A program made the translations under genes and the position numbers. Shown piece by piece: positions 32,597 to 44,589 of a DNA stretch of 64,000 bases. Numbering within the stretch: the stretch's first letter is position 1; each line of letters opens with the position of its first letter. The DNA lies in the NCBI GenBank assembly GCA_002778195.1, contig PCDI01000008.1, forward strand, positions 988,655-1,052,654. The letters run 5' to 3'. The notes beneath the pieces were generated by a model. The model searched no databases. It was not told the DNA's origin and saw only the letters and a list, made by a program, of their open reading frames with translations. Origin of the DNA: Raffaelea ambrosiae. Lineage: Eukaryota > Ascomycota > Sordariomycetes > Ophiostomatales > Ophiostomataceae.

Positions 32597-34656
32597 ATGG
32601 CTGCGCAGCCGCCTCGGTCATTCGCCTTGCCTCCGTCGTCCGAATGCCCCATCTGTCGTCTGCCCTTTGCCGACGACTACCACGCCCGCCTGAACGCCTG
32701 CCCGTTTTGTCTGCGCATCTTCAGCCGCGTCGACACGGCCAAGCGCCATGCCAAAGACTGCCCCCGCCGCGGCGGCCAGGAACTGCCAGCAGCCAAGCGC
32801 GGCCGCCGGCTGCGGGCCTGCGATGCCTGCTCGCACGCCAAGGTCTCGTGCGATGCCAAGAGCCAGTGCAGCCGCTGCGTGGCCCGGAGCCTGCCGTGCA
32901 CGTACAAGTGGCTGTGCGAGGACCCGGCGCACCGCCGCCAGTTTGTCAAGTATGCGCAGTCGACGCTGCCGTTCCTGCTCCAGGTCACCGACCCGGCGGT
33001 GGACTCGATCACCAGCCTGCTCATCAACACCGAGCCGGAGGGCGATCCGCAGGGGCTGGGCATCCTGAACACCAGCGACGTGCCCGCCGAGCCGCCGGCC
33101 TTTCTGCCGGGCGACATGTTCTTTGGATATCCCGGCGACAGCGTCGGTGGTGGTGGTCTGGGAGGGTTTGGTGGGTTTGGTGGGTTCGGTGGTGGTGTTA
33201 GTGGTGTTGGCGACACCAGCATGCTGGGATTCATGCCGGAACTGGACATTGACTTTGACGAGGGCATGTTCGGCCTGCTGGCGGCCGCCCACAACAACAG
33301 CAACAACAACAACAACATCCCCGACGACCCCATCACGGCCCGCATGGACGCCCTCGTCGGCGACGTGCAGCGGATGCTGTGTCTGAAGCCGAAGCTGCGG
33401 GAGACATTCGACCGGCTGCAGTGCGCGCAGTTCTTCACCACGGCAAACCTGCTCAAGTACCTCAAGGGCTTCTACTGCCGCCGCCACTACATCTTCCCCA
33501 TCATCCACTGGCCGACCTTTGACCCGGAAACGGTCTGCAACCAGCTGCTCGTGGCCGCCATGCTGACCGGCGCGTCGTACTTGCGCCACGCCGAGAGCCA
33601 CATGTACGAAGCCATCCACATGAGCACGCTGTGCGAGGTGGCCGAGAAGTACATCTTCCGGGAGCTCAAGAGCCTCTTTTCGGCGAACCACTCGCTGACG
33701 CCATCCGAGACCACGGCCGTGGCCGACTCGGCCTTCCCTGCCCACTCGGCGGCCATGGAGCACCAGATACAGCTCTGCCAGGCCGGCCTGCTCATGGTGG
33801 GCCTCCGCTTCGACGTCAACACCGACACCACCATCAACCGCATCGCCACCAGCCGGCTGCCTGTGCTCATCCGCGCGCTGCGCATGATGGGCATCGTGGG
33901 CGCCCGGCACGATGCCCAGTCCGAGACCGACTGGGAGCTGTTCATTTTTCGGGAGTCCATCATCCGGCTGGTCTCGTGGTCCTACGGGATGGACACCATG
34001 GACATTGTCACCTTCAACAAGCCGCCCACCGTGACCATGATGGAGCTCTGCGGCCAGCTTCCGTGTCCTGATCCGATATGGGACGCCCCTTCCCGAGAGG
34101 AGTTTGACACCCGGCGTGCCGGTGTGTCTTTGTACGCGGACTTTATCAGCCTCAGAGACCTCATGGGAGGGCTGCTTGCCGATGAGTGGAACGAGGACAC
34201 CGAGGCTCGCTACGGTGATCTGACTGCCTATCGACTCCATTATCTCATATTTGGTGAGTAACTGGTTGGCGTTGGAAAAGAAAAGAAAGAACGAAAGAGG
34301 AATCTGAGTTAACACCATGGCAAGGTCTCCAATTGGTCATATACAACGTCCACACGAGCATGCTCCCAAAAGTATCCTCCGCGGTCCTCCTGCGTGCTGT
34401 CGACAGGTGGGATGCGCTGTGGGAGGCGGCCATTCGCAACACGTCCCCGGAGAAGCTGCGGTGGCTCGGCGTGCGTCGGTACAGCCGCGATTATTCGATC
34501 TTGACACGCAAGATTTTGGAGGTTTTCATGGCTGGAAAGGAGCCCCTGCCGAGATATCTGCAGCGGATCCCGTCAACCGACATGGCTGATCTCCACGCGT
34601 TCATCCACGACTACTGCTTTGTCGACGTGTTTGCTCGAGGAGAGGGCAAACCGTAA
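32597..34656 (+). CDS. C2HC finger plus Zn2Cys6 fungal transcription factor
   Basis: Exons 32597-34253 and 34325-34656 give 662 residues; the 71-bp intron begins GTGAGT and restores frame to the conserved C-terminus. A CPFC...H...C finger (Cys35, Cys38, His51, Cys55) is followed directly by a canonical binuclear cluster with Cys75, Cys78, Cys85, Cys91, Cys94 and Cys101 in the exact C-X2-C-X6-C-X5-C-X2-C-X6-C spacing. A Gly/Phe-rich stretch (about 180-205) and Asn repeats (about 233-240) precede a fungal_trans-type middle homology region (about 260-660). It is a nuclear regulator of unknown target. It is co-oriented with the P450 740 bp downstream, which is the nearest candidate target. Confidence 0.85.
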
Positions 34657-35395
34657 ACGTTGAAGGGGTAGAGATATGGAAGAAACTTCTAAAAAAGAAC
34701 CCCTCCCCCCCCCGCTCTTTGCGGCAGCTTCCGATGGCCTGCACTGGTGCGAAACAACATCCCTCAAATGTTTCTTCTACATCATTACAGCCTTTCCTCG
34801 ATCGATACTACCCGATATCCGAAATGTGTTTGTTGGGAGTGTCTGCAGACCAATCTTTCCCCTTCACCAATTCGCAGTCGGTACCATTCCTCCGAGATCA
34901 TTTCCGCATTGTTTGATTTTAGTACAAGATAATAAACGAATCAAAGACTGGAAAAGTACGCAGGGACAGTCATTAAGTCGTTTGTGAGACCGAGCCAATG
35001 GGTAGTGGCTTGTGGGGTATGGGGTAGATGTCGATCTACCATTTGGGGATCCGGGGGTCTGGGGTATCGGATAGGGCCCTCGAATCACAGCCGGTTTAAT
35101 GCATTACAGGTCAACGGAGAGCAGCTTGGCCATCGGGTTCTCCTTGATGATGTGTCGGTGGTTCCGACAGATGCGTGGAGGACGACTACGGATGGCCACG
35201 GTCGACTACTGTCGACTACGGTGGCCGGCGGATGCCATCGGAAGGCGTTGGTCAACAGTCAGTTATATAGAATCCGGGAGGAGGTCTTCTCCCTCCCGAA
35301 GATGGGCCAAAGGATGGGATGATGCATCGTTCTTTTCTTTTTCTTTCTTTTTAGGGCCAATCACCATTACAGCATCACAAATTCACTTCTAGACA
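34657..35395. promoter_or_regulatory. Intergenic region upstream of the P450 gene
   Basis: Holds the 3' flank of the regulator and the promoter of the P450, with a T-rich stretch about 60 bp before the ATG. No gene was seen. Confidence 0.45.
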
Positions 35396-37278
35396 ATGGA
35401 ATCTCTTCTCAGATCAAAGGAGGCCCCAACGCTGGTCGGCCTTGGAGCATTGGCTCTGGGAGCTGCTTGCCTACTCTGGAGTCTGGCAGCACACATTAGG
35501 TCTCCTCTCCGGAAGTATCCCGGTCCATTTCTGGCCAGTACGTGCATTCCGTGGGATGGCCGGGGAGAACAGAGAAAATATGGAAAGAACGACGCTGAAA
35601 GGGATGCTGGGCTAATAATAAGAACAGAGTGGACCAACCTATGGCGTCTGTACCAGGTCTCGACACACAGATATCAATGGACAGTCAAAAAATTGCATGA
35701 GAAGCATGGTCCTGTCGTCCGCATTGGTCCCAACCTGCTCGACCTGGACTACCCGCAGCTGATCAAGACCATCTACAGCACGGATGGGAAGTGGAAGAAG
35801 GTAGTAGATCGTGTCTCTATTCCAAGACGTCGTCTCTTTCCAACACAAAGCTGACGGTACAGACGGATTTTTACAAGAACAGCAGCACCATTGTCAATGG
35901 CAAGATCACGTACCACCTCTTCAGCGAGACGGACCAGGCCATCCATGCCCGCATGAAGCGGCCCATTATCAAGTACTACTCCATGAGCAATGTGCTGACG
36001 CTGGAAACGCGCATGAACGACGTCATCGCCGACTTTTGCCGGCATCTGGAAACCCGGTTTATGGAGAAGGAGAACTATGGCAAGACGTGTGATCTTGGCC
36101 AATGGGTTGCTTTTTGTAGGTCTCACTTTTTTCTCTTTTCTTTTTTTTTCTTTTTTTCTTCTCTTTCTCCTTTTCTTCTTCTTCTTTTCTTCTTTTTCTC
36201 TTTTTCTCTTTTTCTCTTTTTCTCTTCTTCTTCTCCTCCTCCTCCAGAGTCTAACAGTCAAGACGCCTGGGACTTCATCACGTCGGCCACCTTTAGCAAA
36301 CGCTTCGGCTACATGGACAAGGCCTGCGACTTTGACCGCACCATGCACATCGCCGACCAGGTCACGGACTACTTTGCCACGGTCGGCCAGATGCCCGTTT
36401 TGGATTTCGTGCTAGACAAGAACCCCGTCCGCCGCATGGGCCCGCCCAGCCTGGGCCACGTCAACCGCATCTCGCTCGAGAACCTGACGGCCCGCCTCCA
36501 GGAGACCACGGCGGGCCATTGCGTCGAAAAGCAACCCGAGGACAAGGACTTTCTCGACCACTTTATCGACGCCAAGCACAAGTCCCCCGACGTCGTCGAC
36601 GATCTTCTCATTCTGGGCTATCTCATGGACAACATGCTGGCCGGGGCCGACACCACCGCCATCACCCTGCGCGCCGTCTTCCACTTTCTCCTGACCAACG
36701 GGGGCGCCTTGCAGAGACTGGAACAGGACGTCTTGGGGGCCGGCTTCGACAACAACGGCATCGTGTCCTACAGCGCCGCCCGCGCCCTGCCCTACCTCGA
36801 CGCCGTCGTCCGCGAGTCCATGCGCCTCCACCCGGGCGTCGGCATGCTGCTCGAGCGCTACGTCCCGGCGGCCGGCCTGGAGCTCCCCGACGGCCGCGGC
36901 GTCTTGCCGGCCGGCACGGGCGTCGGCATCAACCCGTACATTGTCGGCCGCAACGAGGGCGTCTGGGGCGCCGACGCCAACGACTTCCGGCCCGAGCGGT
37001 GGCTGCCCCACGCCGCAGAAAGCGACGCCGCGTTCCAGCAGCGCCTGCGCGCGATGAACGCGGCCGACCTGACGTTTGGCGGCGGGTCGCGGATCTGCAT
37101 TGGACGCAACATTGCGCTGCTGGAGGTGTACAAGGTGGTGGCGACGCTGGTGCGGCGGTACAAGATCCGGCCGGCGACCGGTCACGGGAGGGACAAAATG
37201 GACGACTTTGTCATTCTGTCGACGTGGTTCCCGCGGCAGAAGGGGCTCAAGTGTCGGCTGGAGAAGCGGGTGCATTGA
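35396..37278 (+). CDS. Fungal cytochrome P450 monooxygenase
   Basis: Exons 35396-35537, 35628-35800, 35863-36115 and 36263-37278 give 527 residues. The N-terminus has a membrane anchor (about 12-33) and a proline hinge (RKYPGPFLAKW, across splice 1). For intron 3 the acceptor at 36262 is preferred, because it yields WVAFYAWDFITSATF, a common P450 pattern. The nearer acceptor would create a stop. The I-helix AGADTT, the K-helix ESMR and the haem loop FGGGSRICIG with Cys468 are intact. The type resembles pisatin-demethylase-like microsomal P450s, but this was not tested by search. It probably oxidises a small hydrophobic substrate at the ER. The gene follows a regulator in the same orientation. 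Confidence 0.9.
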
Positions 37279-40118
37279 AAAAGAAAAGAAAAGAAAAGAA
37301 AAGAAAAGAAAAGAATGAAGCATGGAGAGGAGTACTGGAGACATCCCCGAACAGTTTGGATGCCAGGCTGTGAACGAACATTGGTCTTACTCGTAAAGAT
37401 GGAAATTGCCTAGTCTTATTTCTGCCCTGATTCTCGAACAACCCCGACCTGTCTTGGGTTACGTGCTCTGCCTTGAGACATAGCTCTGAAGTATCTGTTC
37501 AAGCTTTGCCCCATTCCTGCGACCAAGACGAATCAAATGAAATGCATCCTACCGCCCAAACCACCCAAGATTAGGTGCACTCATAACCAACTTGCACAAG
37601 ACATTGCAACCCTGGGCATGGCAGACTGGGGGCATATGAACGGAAGCACCCGTGCTGTGATGGGAGCACGCACCCGGATGGACGACCCGCCAAGCTGGTA
37701 CGGCTGGCGGAGGCCACCCCGGGGTATGTTTGGTCACTCAAGCTAGCCTCTGCCCCTGGTCTCTGTGCCTGGACATGAATGGTCTCTTATGCCATAGGAC
37801 ATATACTATGCGTGCTAAAATGCACAAGAATCCCGGGGAACTGCCCGTGTGGATGTTGGCGTGCCGAGATACGTTGAGGCTCGGAAAGCTTATTTTCTTA
37901 TTGCATCTATTTTTAGAACACTTGAATAAGAGTCCTTACTGGAAAAGAGCCTTCTCTTTTTCTGTTTGCTATTTGTGGTTAACTAACTACCTGTTCCATT
38001 GTTTGTGAACCCAACTTCAAGAGAAGCCTCTGTAAGTCTTCTGCAATACTGACATTCAACGTCCCCATTCCTGCCCCAGGATCAGCCAATCGTTTTATAT
38101 GGAGATAAAAGCCCAAGGGGTCCGCTTTTCGTACAGCCCTTAACCTCGGCCACAACAACGGATGAAGATGCGCCCTCATTCCATGCTACGCCCTTGTAGG
38201 AAGCTGTCCATTGGAGGGAATCCAGTCACGCAAGTCGGCAAGGCGCGAAGAATGGGAAGGGAGTGCAAAAAAAAAAAAAAAACATCGTATGGTTATCAGA
38301 TCATTCGCGCAATGCTACAGCCCGGAAAAGAAGATGATGACCTTTCAAAGTCACATTGTGGCACACTCCGCGAGCCTGGCTGCATGACTGCCTGGCTGCA
38401 TGACTGCCTGTCTGCTTTCCCGCTGTCTCTTGCCGGCGACGTGCAAGACATGATCATCCCTCTGGCCACCCCGCAATCGGGGTGAGACAGGGCCGGACAG
38501 TTGGACCCCATGTCTTGCGTCTACTCGTACTGTGCCTAATGGATGCATTGCCTCTGTAGGAACAAATCCGCCGACTCGACTCCCCAGGCTCAGCCCAGAC
38601 GGCGTCCCGGCTTTGTCTGGTCTGTGTGACGATTAACCGAACGGAAATGTTCTTTTCTTTGATGCGGTGCCGAGGGGATGCGGAAGTCCGTTTGTGGTGA
38701 ACGCTAACACCCACAACGGCGTCCTTGGCAAACCAACCCTCTTCATCCCCTTCATCCCCTTCATCCCTCCCCCAATCATCCCTCCCCCATTCATCTATCC
38801 ATCCCTACCCTTCTGTTTCCCCTCACATCTAAGAGCACCTATGCTTTCTTTCGATCTGCAGGCTTGGCAGCGCACATCGCTCTGTTTTCCGTCTTGCTTT
38901 CAGCCTTTTTGGTAGTTATGCGCAGGAGATTTCCCCATTTGTCTTACAGGTTTTTTTTTTTTTTTTACCTCGGGCAGCCCTCCGGATAGGCCAAGTCGAT
39001 ATATCCGACCTGACAACACGATGGCATACCCCAAACCTGGAGAACTCTCTACCTCCGTGCTAGATCCGGGACTCACCACGCCGCGCCGCATGGGGAGAGG
39101 GGGGCACACGAGCCCAAGCGCATAGAAACGGTCTGATTTCTTGGGGGGTACCTGCTAGCGCAGGTTTACCCCATACACACGTCGCAACTGAGGGTAGATG
39201 GAAGTTGGCATTGCCGAATTCTCGGAAGTCCAGGGATGCCGTTGTGTTGGATGGGAAATGCAAACAGACGGGCGAGGTGTGCCGCAATGTACAAAAAGCT
39301 GTGCTGCAAACCCTCAAATCCCATTCTTGAAGAGAACAGTAGTCTTGTAGTCGTGTGTATGCAGAATGCCGGGCTTGGCGTCTTGTCTGAAAAACAGGCA
39401 TTGCGGATGCGGTTCCGCCCCCCTGCACGAGCAAACTACAGCGGTTCGTCAGCGTTCGTGCAGCCCCCAAGTAGGAAGCTACCCCCCTACAGAGCAGAAT
39501 GTGGAGTCTCCGGTCGTAAGGAATTGTCGCGTTTTGGGCGATGCAGGCTAGCTGGAAGGGGAAATGACTCCACAGCTGCTACGGTTAGCTATGGGAAGCT
39601 GTTTGCGTCTTCTCTTGCCGGGCATCTCGGTGAACTGCACTTGGGCCCAAGGCCTCTGAAAACGCATGAAAAATGTGTGGAAAATACCGAGCACGGCTGG
39701 GGGAGAGCCCTTGGAAGCACAACCCGTTGTCTGGAAGATTGTCGAAACTCGCTGGCTCACGATGTACGAGCTGGACAGCCCAGCTTGCCGGTGGCGTGGT
39801 CCGGCCTGGATGTGTGTTGGATTGCCCCCCCGTCAGGAAGCTCTTACACAAGCCTCTCGTAACCCCTTCGTCCCCTCCTACTCCGTCACCGTCACACTCC
39901 TCCCCTCTCTTTCCCTCACCCCACTCGAGCACCACTAGCAGCCTTTCTCGGGAGCTTGCTGGGGCTTGTGAGGAGCGTAGATAAAAGGGCAGCACCCTCT
40001 TTGGAACGAGCATACTCTTGTCCACGCTGCTGGGGTACTTTTTTTTGGATTCCTTTCCCGCTTCTCGTAATAAACAATCGCATAACCAACGTACACCACT
40101 GCCCACCGCCAACCCACC
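37279..40118. other. Gene-poor spacer between the P450 and the first lactonase-like gene
   Basis: About 2.8 kb in which no family could be recognised on either strand. It includes a short TTCATCCCC repeat block (about 38740-38800), an A-run near 38268 and a T-run near 38951. Open frames at 39236-39862 and 39585-40667 lack domains. The last few hundred bases hold the promoter of the MBL-fold gene. Confidence 0.5.
38740..38800. repeat. Short imperfect CTTCATCCC-type tandem repeat
   Basis: Several adjacent copies of a nine- to ten-base C/T-rich unit (core TTCATCCC) occur in the non-coding spacer after the P450. Confidence 0.6.
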
Positions 40119-41634
40119 ATGACCGAAATCACCCCCCAGCCGCCCGCCGTGCTCAGCCTCCCCACGTCGTCGGCGACCGTGACGGTGCGGCCGATCGACA
40201 CGACGACGCGGCTGGTCTGCGCGTCGAGCGCTTTTGTCAAGCCCATCATCCCGGGCCACGAGATGCTCAACTTCCCGACGCTCTGCTTTCTGGTGGAGCA
40301 CGGCAACCCCGACGGGACGACCGACTATGTGCTGTTTGATGCAGGCTCGCGCAAGGATTTCTGGAACACGACGCCGATGACGCAAAAGATGATTGGCGCC
40401 TTCACGCCTGGCATGGAGGTGGACATGAACGTGGACGAGCTGCTGACGAATTCGGGGTTTGATCTGAAGAAGCTGAGTACGTGCCCCCGGAGGCAGCTCT
40501 CGTTGTCGACGAGGCGGATGAACTACCTGGAAGAGCTCTGGAAGCACTCTCTCCCCTACTGACACCTCCCCAGAGGCCGTCGTTTGGAGCCATTGGCATT
40601 GGGACCACATTGGCGACGGGTCCAAGTTCCCGGCGTCGGCGGACATTGTGGTCGGGCCCGGCTTCACGGAGAATTTTGTCCCCGGCTATCCGGTGAACCC
40701 CAACAGCTACGTGCTGCAGAGCGACCTCGAGGGCCACCGCGTGCACGAGCCCGCGTTCGACCTGGACGTGGGGGGGTTTCCGGCGCACGACTATTTTGGT
40801 GATGGTTCTTTTTATCTGTTGGATGTTCCGGGTGTAAGTCCAGGCTGTTTCCTGCGTTCTCTGTTCTCCTTTCCTTTTCCTTTTTCTTTTTCTGTTTCTG
40901 TTTTTGGTTTTGGTTTTGGTTTTGGTTTTGGTTTTCTGTTTTTTGTTTTCTCTTTTCTTTTCTTTTTTTTTTCTTTTCTGTTCTCTTTTTCTTTTTCTGC
41001 TTTCCTCTTTTATACTCATTGTTATTCTTTTTTTCTTCCTAAAACCACTGACATGCTCCAGCACGCCCAAGGCCACATCTGCGGCTTCGCCCGCACCACC
41101 CCCGACTCCTTCGTCTTCATGGGCGCCGACTGCTGCCACTACGCCGGCGCCCTCCGGCCCAACCCCTACGTGCCCCTCCCCGCCGAGATCCCGCCCGACC
41201 AGCTCGACGACTTCTACCCCAGCCCCTGCCCCTGCGCCCACTTCACCCAGTACCACCCCCAGCGCGACAACCCCGACCCGACGCGCGCCCGCACCGAGCC
41301 GTTCTACGGCGTGTCCACCGAGCCCGACAGCGCGTACTCGTTCGCGGCGCTCGCGCAGGCCACCCTCAAGCGGCTGCTGCTGTTCGACGGCCACCCGGAC
41401 ATCTTTGTGTGCCTGGCGCACGACGGGTCGCTCTTCAAGATGCTGCCGCTGTACAACCGCGACCCGGCGAACCACATGAACGACTGGAAGGCGCAAAAGT
41501 ACAACGACCGGACCCACTGGGGGTTCCTGAACGAGCTGCCCAAGGACGGCAAGCCGGGCCGGCCGCTGCTGGTGGACGGCCTGTACAAGGAGGGCAAGAA
41601 GATCAAGTACGAGAATGGAACGTGGTATTTCTGA
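40119..41634 (+). CDS. Metallo-beta-lactamase-fold hydrolase (lactonase-like), copy 1
   Basis: Exons 40119-40476, 40574-40833 and 41062-41634 give 396 residues. Splice 1 rebuilds KAVVWSHWHWDHIGDG with the metal motif His126-X-His128-X-Asp130-His131. Splice 2 rebuilds VPGHAQGHICGF, carrying the next metal-binding His. MGADCCHY supplies the bridging Asp, and CLAHD near 325-330 a later His. The fold and motif spacing match the quorum-quenching-lactonase-like branch of the superfamily rather than glyoxalase II. Members hydrolyse lactones or lactams; the substrate is unknown. It is convergent with the zinc alcohol dehydrogenase. Intron 2 is unusually T-rich and long (228 bp). Confidence 0.85.
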
Positions 41635-42207
41635 GAGAGGGAGAGAAGAAAAGGGTAAGAAGCGACGAGGGTACGATTATGAAGTTCTGTTTTTTTTTTT
41701 TTTGAACAAAGCGTTGGTTGGAGGAGTGGTTGACTACTCCCGTGGATATGCAGGATGTGTGGCAATACGGGTTTCGTTTTATTATTCTTATTGTTGTTCT
41801 TTTTATTTATGCTTGTTCGACACTTGTCTCTTTTGTTCGTCCACTTCCTTGTTCTTTATTCTTTTATAGTCAAACAGATGGGCACCTCATCATGGGGAGT
41901 TTGACGGTGGCAGTAGTGAGATAGGAGCATACGAACGGAGTCAAGCGGTTGGTGTGTCGGGTGGCTGGGGCTGGTACGAGGACATACGCAGTGAGAGTTT
42001 GTACAGTTACCAAAAAGAACGCATCTGTGAGCACACTTCCAGACTGGATGCAAATGTGGGTGTAGTTGAGCATGCTTAACAATGTTTTGTTGGTTTTGTC
42101 TCCTGATCACGCCTGTTCATATTTTCACTCTTGCTCCTTTCCTCTTTTCCTTTTTTCCTTCTTTCCCTCCCCCCCATCCTCCCATCCCACAACAATGCAT
42201 CCACCCC
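41635..42207. other. Spacer between convergent MBL and ADH genes
   Basis: Two facing 3' flanks with A/T-rich stretches around 41690-41870. No gene was seen. Confidence 0.5.
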
Positions 42208-43449
42208 TCACGGTGTCAGCAAGATCTTGTGCACCTTCCTCGCGGCAAACAGCTCATACGCTTCCGGCGCCGCGTCCAGCGCCATCTCGTGCGCGCACAA
42301 AAAGGCCACCTGGTCCTGCACCCGCGCCAGACACGCCAGCGCCTCGTCGAATACGCCCCGCACCGGACACCGCCCCCAGGCCATCGTCACGTTCTTGCCG
42401 TACAGCCCGGGGCCGTCCAGCGACAGCGTCTGCGTGTGCACGCCCACGCTGCTGATCTGCCCAAACGGCCGCACCAGCGACAGACACAGGTCCAGCGCGT
42501 CAGCCCGGCCGACGACTTCGAGCACGACGTCCGCCCCGCGGCCGTGGGTCGCCTCCCTGATGGCGTCGACAGCCTCCTCTGGGCGCACCGGCTGCCCTCC
42601 CAGCCGCTCCGCCTCGGCGAGACGCGCGGGGACCATGTCGACGGCATAGACGTGGTCGCACCAGGTCCGGGCGGCGGCCAGGGCGCAGATGCCGACGGGC
42701 CCGCAGCCGACAACGGCGACGGTGGCCTGGCGGGCCTCGGCCGGGTCCATGCCCTGGAGGAAGCGTGCGGCGCAAAAGTAGCCGGTGGGGAAGATGTCGC
42801 CCATGAGAATGAGCAGACGCTCCGGGATGGCGGGCGGGGCCCGGACGAGGGTGCGGTCGGCATAGGGCACGCGGACGTACTCGGCCTGGCCGCCGTCGAT
42901 GCAGTGGTCATTGGCGCTGTGGCCTGGGGGGGTTGTCAGCGTCTCTCACAGGAAGAGGGCGAAAAAAGGGCATGCCCAAGAGGGCTTCCACAGGAGGCCC
43001 GGGCCCACATACCGAAGAGATAGCTGTCTTCGCAGCGGCTGGTCTGCTTGCGCTGGCAGTAGAAACATTGTCCGCATTGCGTAGAAAAGGTGGCCTATCC
43101 TGTCAGACATTTCAAGTGAATGAAACAGACGAGAGCGAAGTGCAGGGGGGGGCAGACATGACCGCATGGATGAGACCTCTCTTACAACAACGGTCTGGCC
43201 GGCCTGGACGCTCGCCACAGAGCTGCCAACCTCGTGGACCGTGCCGACAAACTCGTGGCCGGGAATGAACCCGGGCGGAATCTTCTGGTGCCCCCGATAC
43301 CAGTGCAGGTCGCTGCCGCAGAGACCGGCTGTGGTGACCTTGAGAATGACGTCGCCGGGGTCCTGGATGGTCGGGATGGGACGCTCCTCGACAGCCACCT
43401 TGCCGACTTCCTTGAACACGACGGCCTTCATGGATCCTGGCTTGCTCAT
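42208..43449 (-). CDS. Zinc-dependent medium-chain alcohol dehydrogenase
   Basis: Exons 43449-43186, 43094-43013 and 42923-42208 give 353 residues. MSKPGSMKAVVF is taken as the start; Met7 is possible. Catalytic zinc ligands lie in GLCGSDLH (Cys44) and GHEFVG (His67). The structural-zinc loop CGQCFYCQRKQTSRC is complete but is split by an exon boundary. The Rossmann motif is VAVVGCGPVG (about 185-195). The family oxidises alcohols or polyols with NAD(P); sorbitol- or threonine-dehydrogenase-like members are closest in layout. In intron 1 the acceptor just after an in-frame TAG (43095) is required. It is convergent with the lactonase-like gene and divergent from the C2H2 regulator. Confidence 0.88.
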
Positions 43450-44589
43450 TGCGAAGCTGCAGACCCTGGTTGTGTCTGTAGAATGGGTTTCGAGCTGTGG
43501 CACTTGGATGGAACACTTGGAGAGACACACCGGACGCTGGCCTCATCGGTATTTTTGGGAACCACAGATGCTCCTCTCTATTTGTATAGTATCTATAAGA
43601 GCTCGGCTCTATAGCACGCAGGGAAGCAGTCTTGTGGATATCTGTCGAGAGAGAGAGAAAGGGCGTCGTTGTGCATGCGTAGGCGAGGAGTTCACTCTTA
43701 CACTGAGATTGCCCAATGCAGTTAGGCCCACAATGGTCTGCAAACCCAAACCCATAGGCAATTTGGTGGAGCTCTTCCCCAGTGTCTACCCCGCACTTTG
43801 GAGTAGAAATGGCAAACAAGACGGAAAGTGGGTCCCTGTCTTACACGGGGTCGGCGCTTGAGACGCATCGATCGTTCCATACGACTTTGCCCAGCGTCCA
43901 CGGGGGGCGAAACTAGCAGCGGTTGCTCGGGTTGCCCAACGCGGCGGGAAAGAGCATGATCCACAGAAAGAAGAAAAAAAAAAATGAAGAAAGTAGCGCT
44001 TGTAGAGATTCGAAAGAATGGCATCGCAGAAGAAGGCGACTTGTCAAGCCAAGAAGAGAAAGCCGGAGGGGAAGGGGGGACGGGGCTTTTGAGAAAAAAG
44101 GCAGAAAGACGACAAAGTAAACAATGAAATGACTGTCTGCGGAGCCGTCCCAATCCGGAGTACAGTCGCCAGCATCACCTGACAAAGACCCTGGCCGGTT
44201 GCCCCCCCCCTGGCAGGACAGATTTCTCGGCAGTCCTTTCCCAGGCTAGCGTCACATCGAGACGACGAAACAAGACAGCGAAGAATGGGAAAAAAAAAAG
44301 GAGGAGAAGGAGGAGGAGGAGAGGAGGAGAATGACGAAGGCGTGTCAAGATAGCGAGAAAGAGACAGGCGGACATTTACCCCGACCCCCGGCCGCGGCTG
44401 CCTTGTGCTTTCCCTCCCCCTTTCTCACTTTCCTCCTTTCCCCAGATTTTTTATTTTTTATTCTATTTTTTTTTGTTTCCCCCGTCCCGGCAGGCAGACA
44501 GCCATGCCCGTTATCTCTGTGGCCGATCACCTCCCTCCTTGCGTCATCTCGTTCCGGATCTCGACTTTTCCGACTTTCTCTCACCCGTC
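43450..44589. promoter_or_regulatory. Divergent promoter region of the ADH gene and C2H2 regulator
   Basis: About 1.1 kb between two divergent starts. A TATA-like CTATACAAATA (minus strand) lies at 43579-43589, about 130 bp before the ADH start, beside a short palindrome (AGAGCTCGGCTCT, 43599-43611). The part before the regulator is T/C-rich. No gene was recognised. Confidence 0.5.
43579..43589 (-). promoter_or_regulatory. TATA-like element of the ADH gene
   Basis: CTATACAAATA on the minus strand, about 130 bp upstream of the ADH ATG; a sequence match only. Confidence 0.35.
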
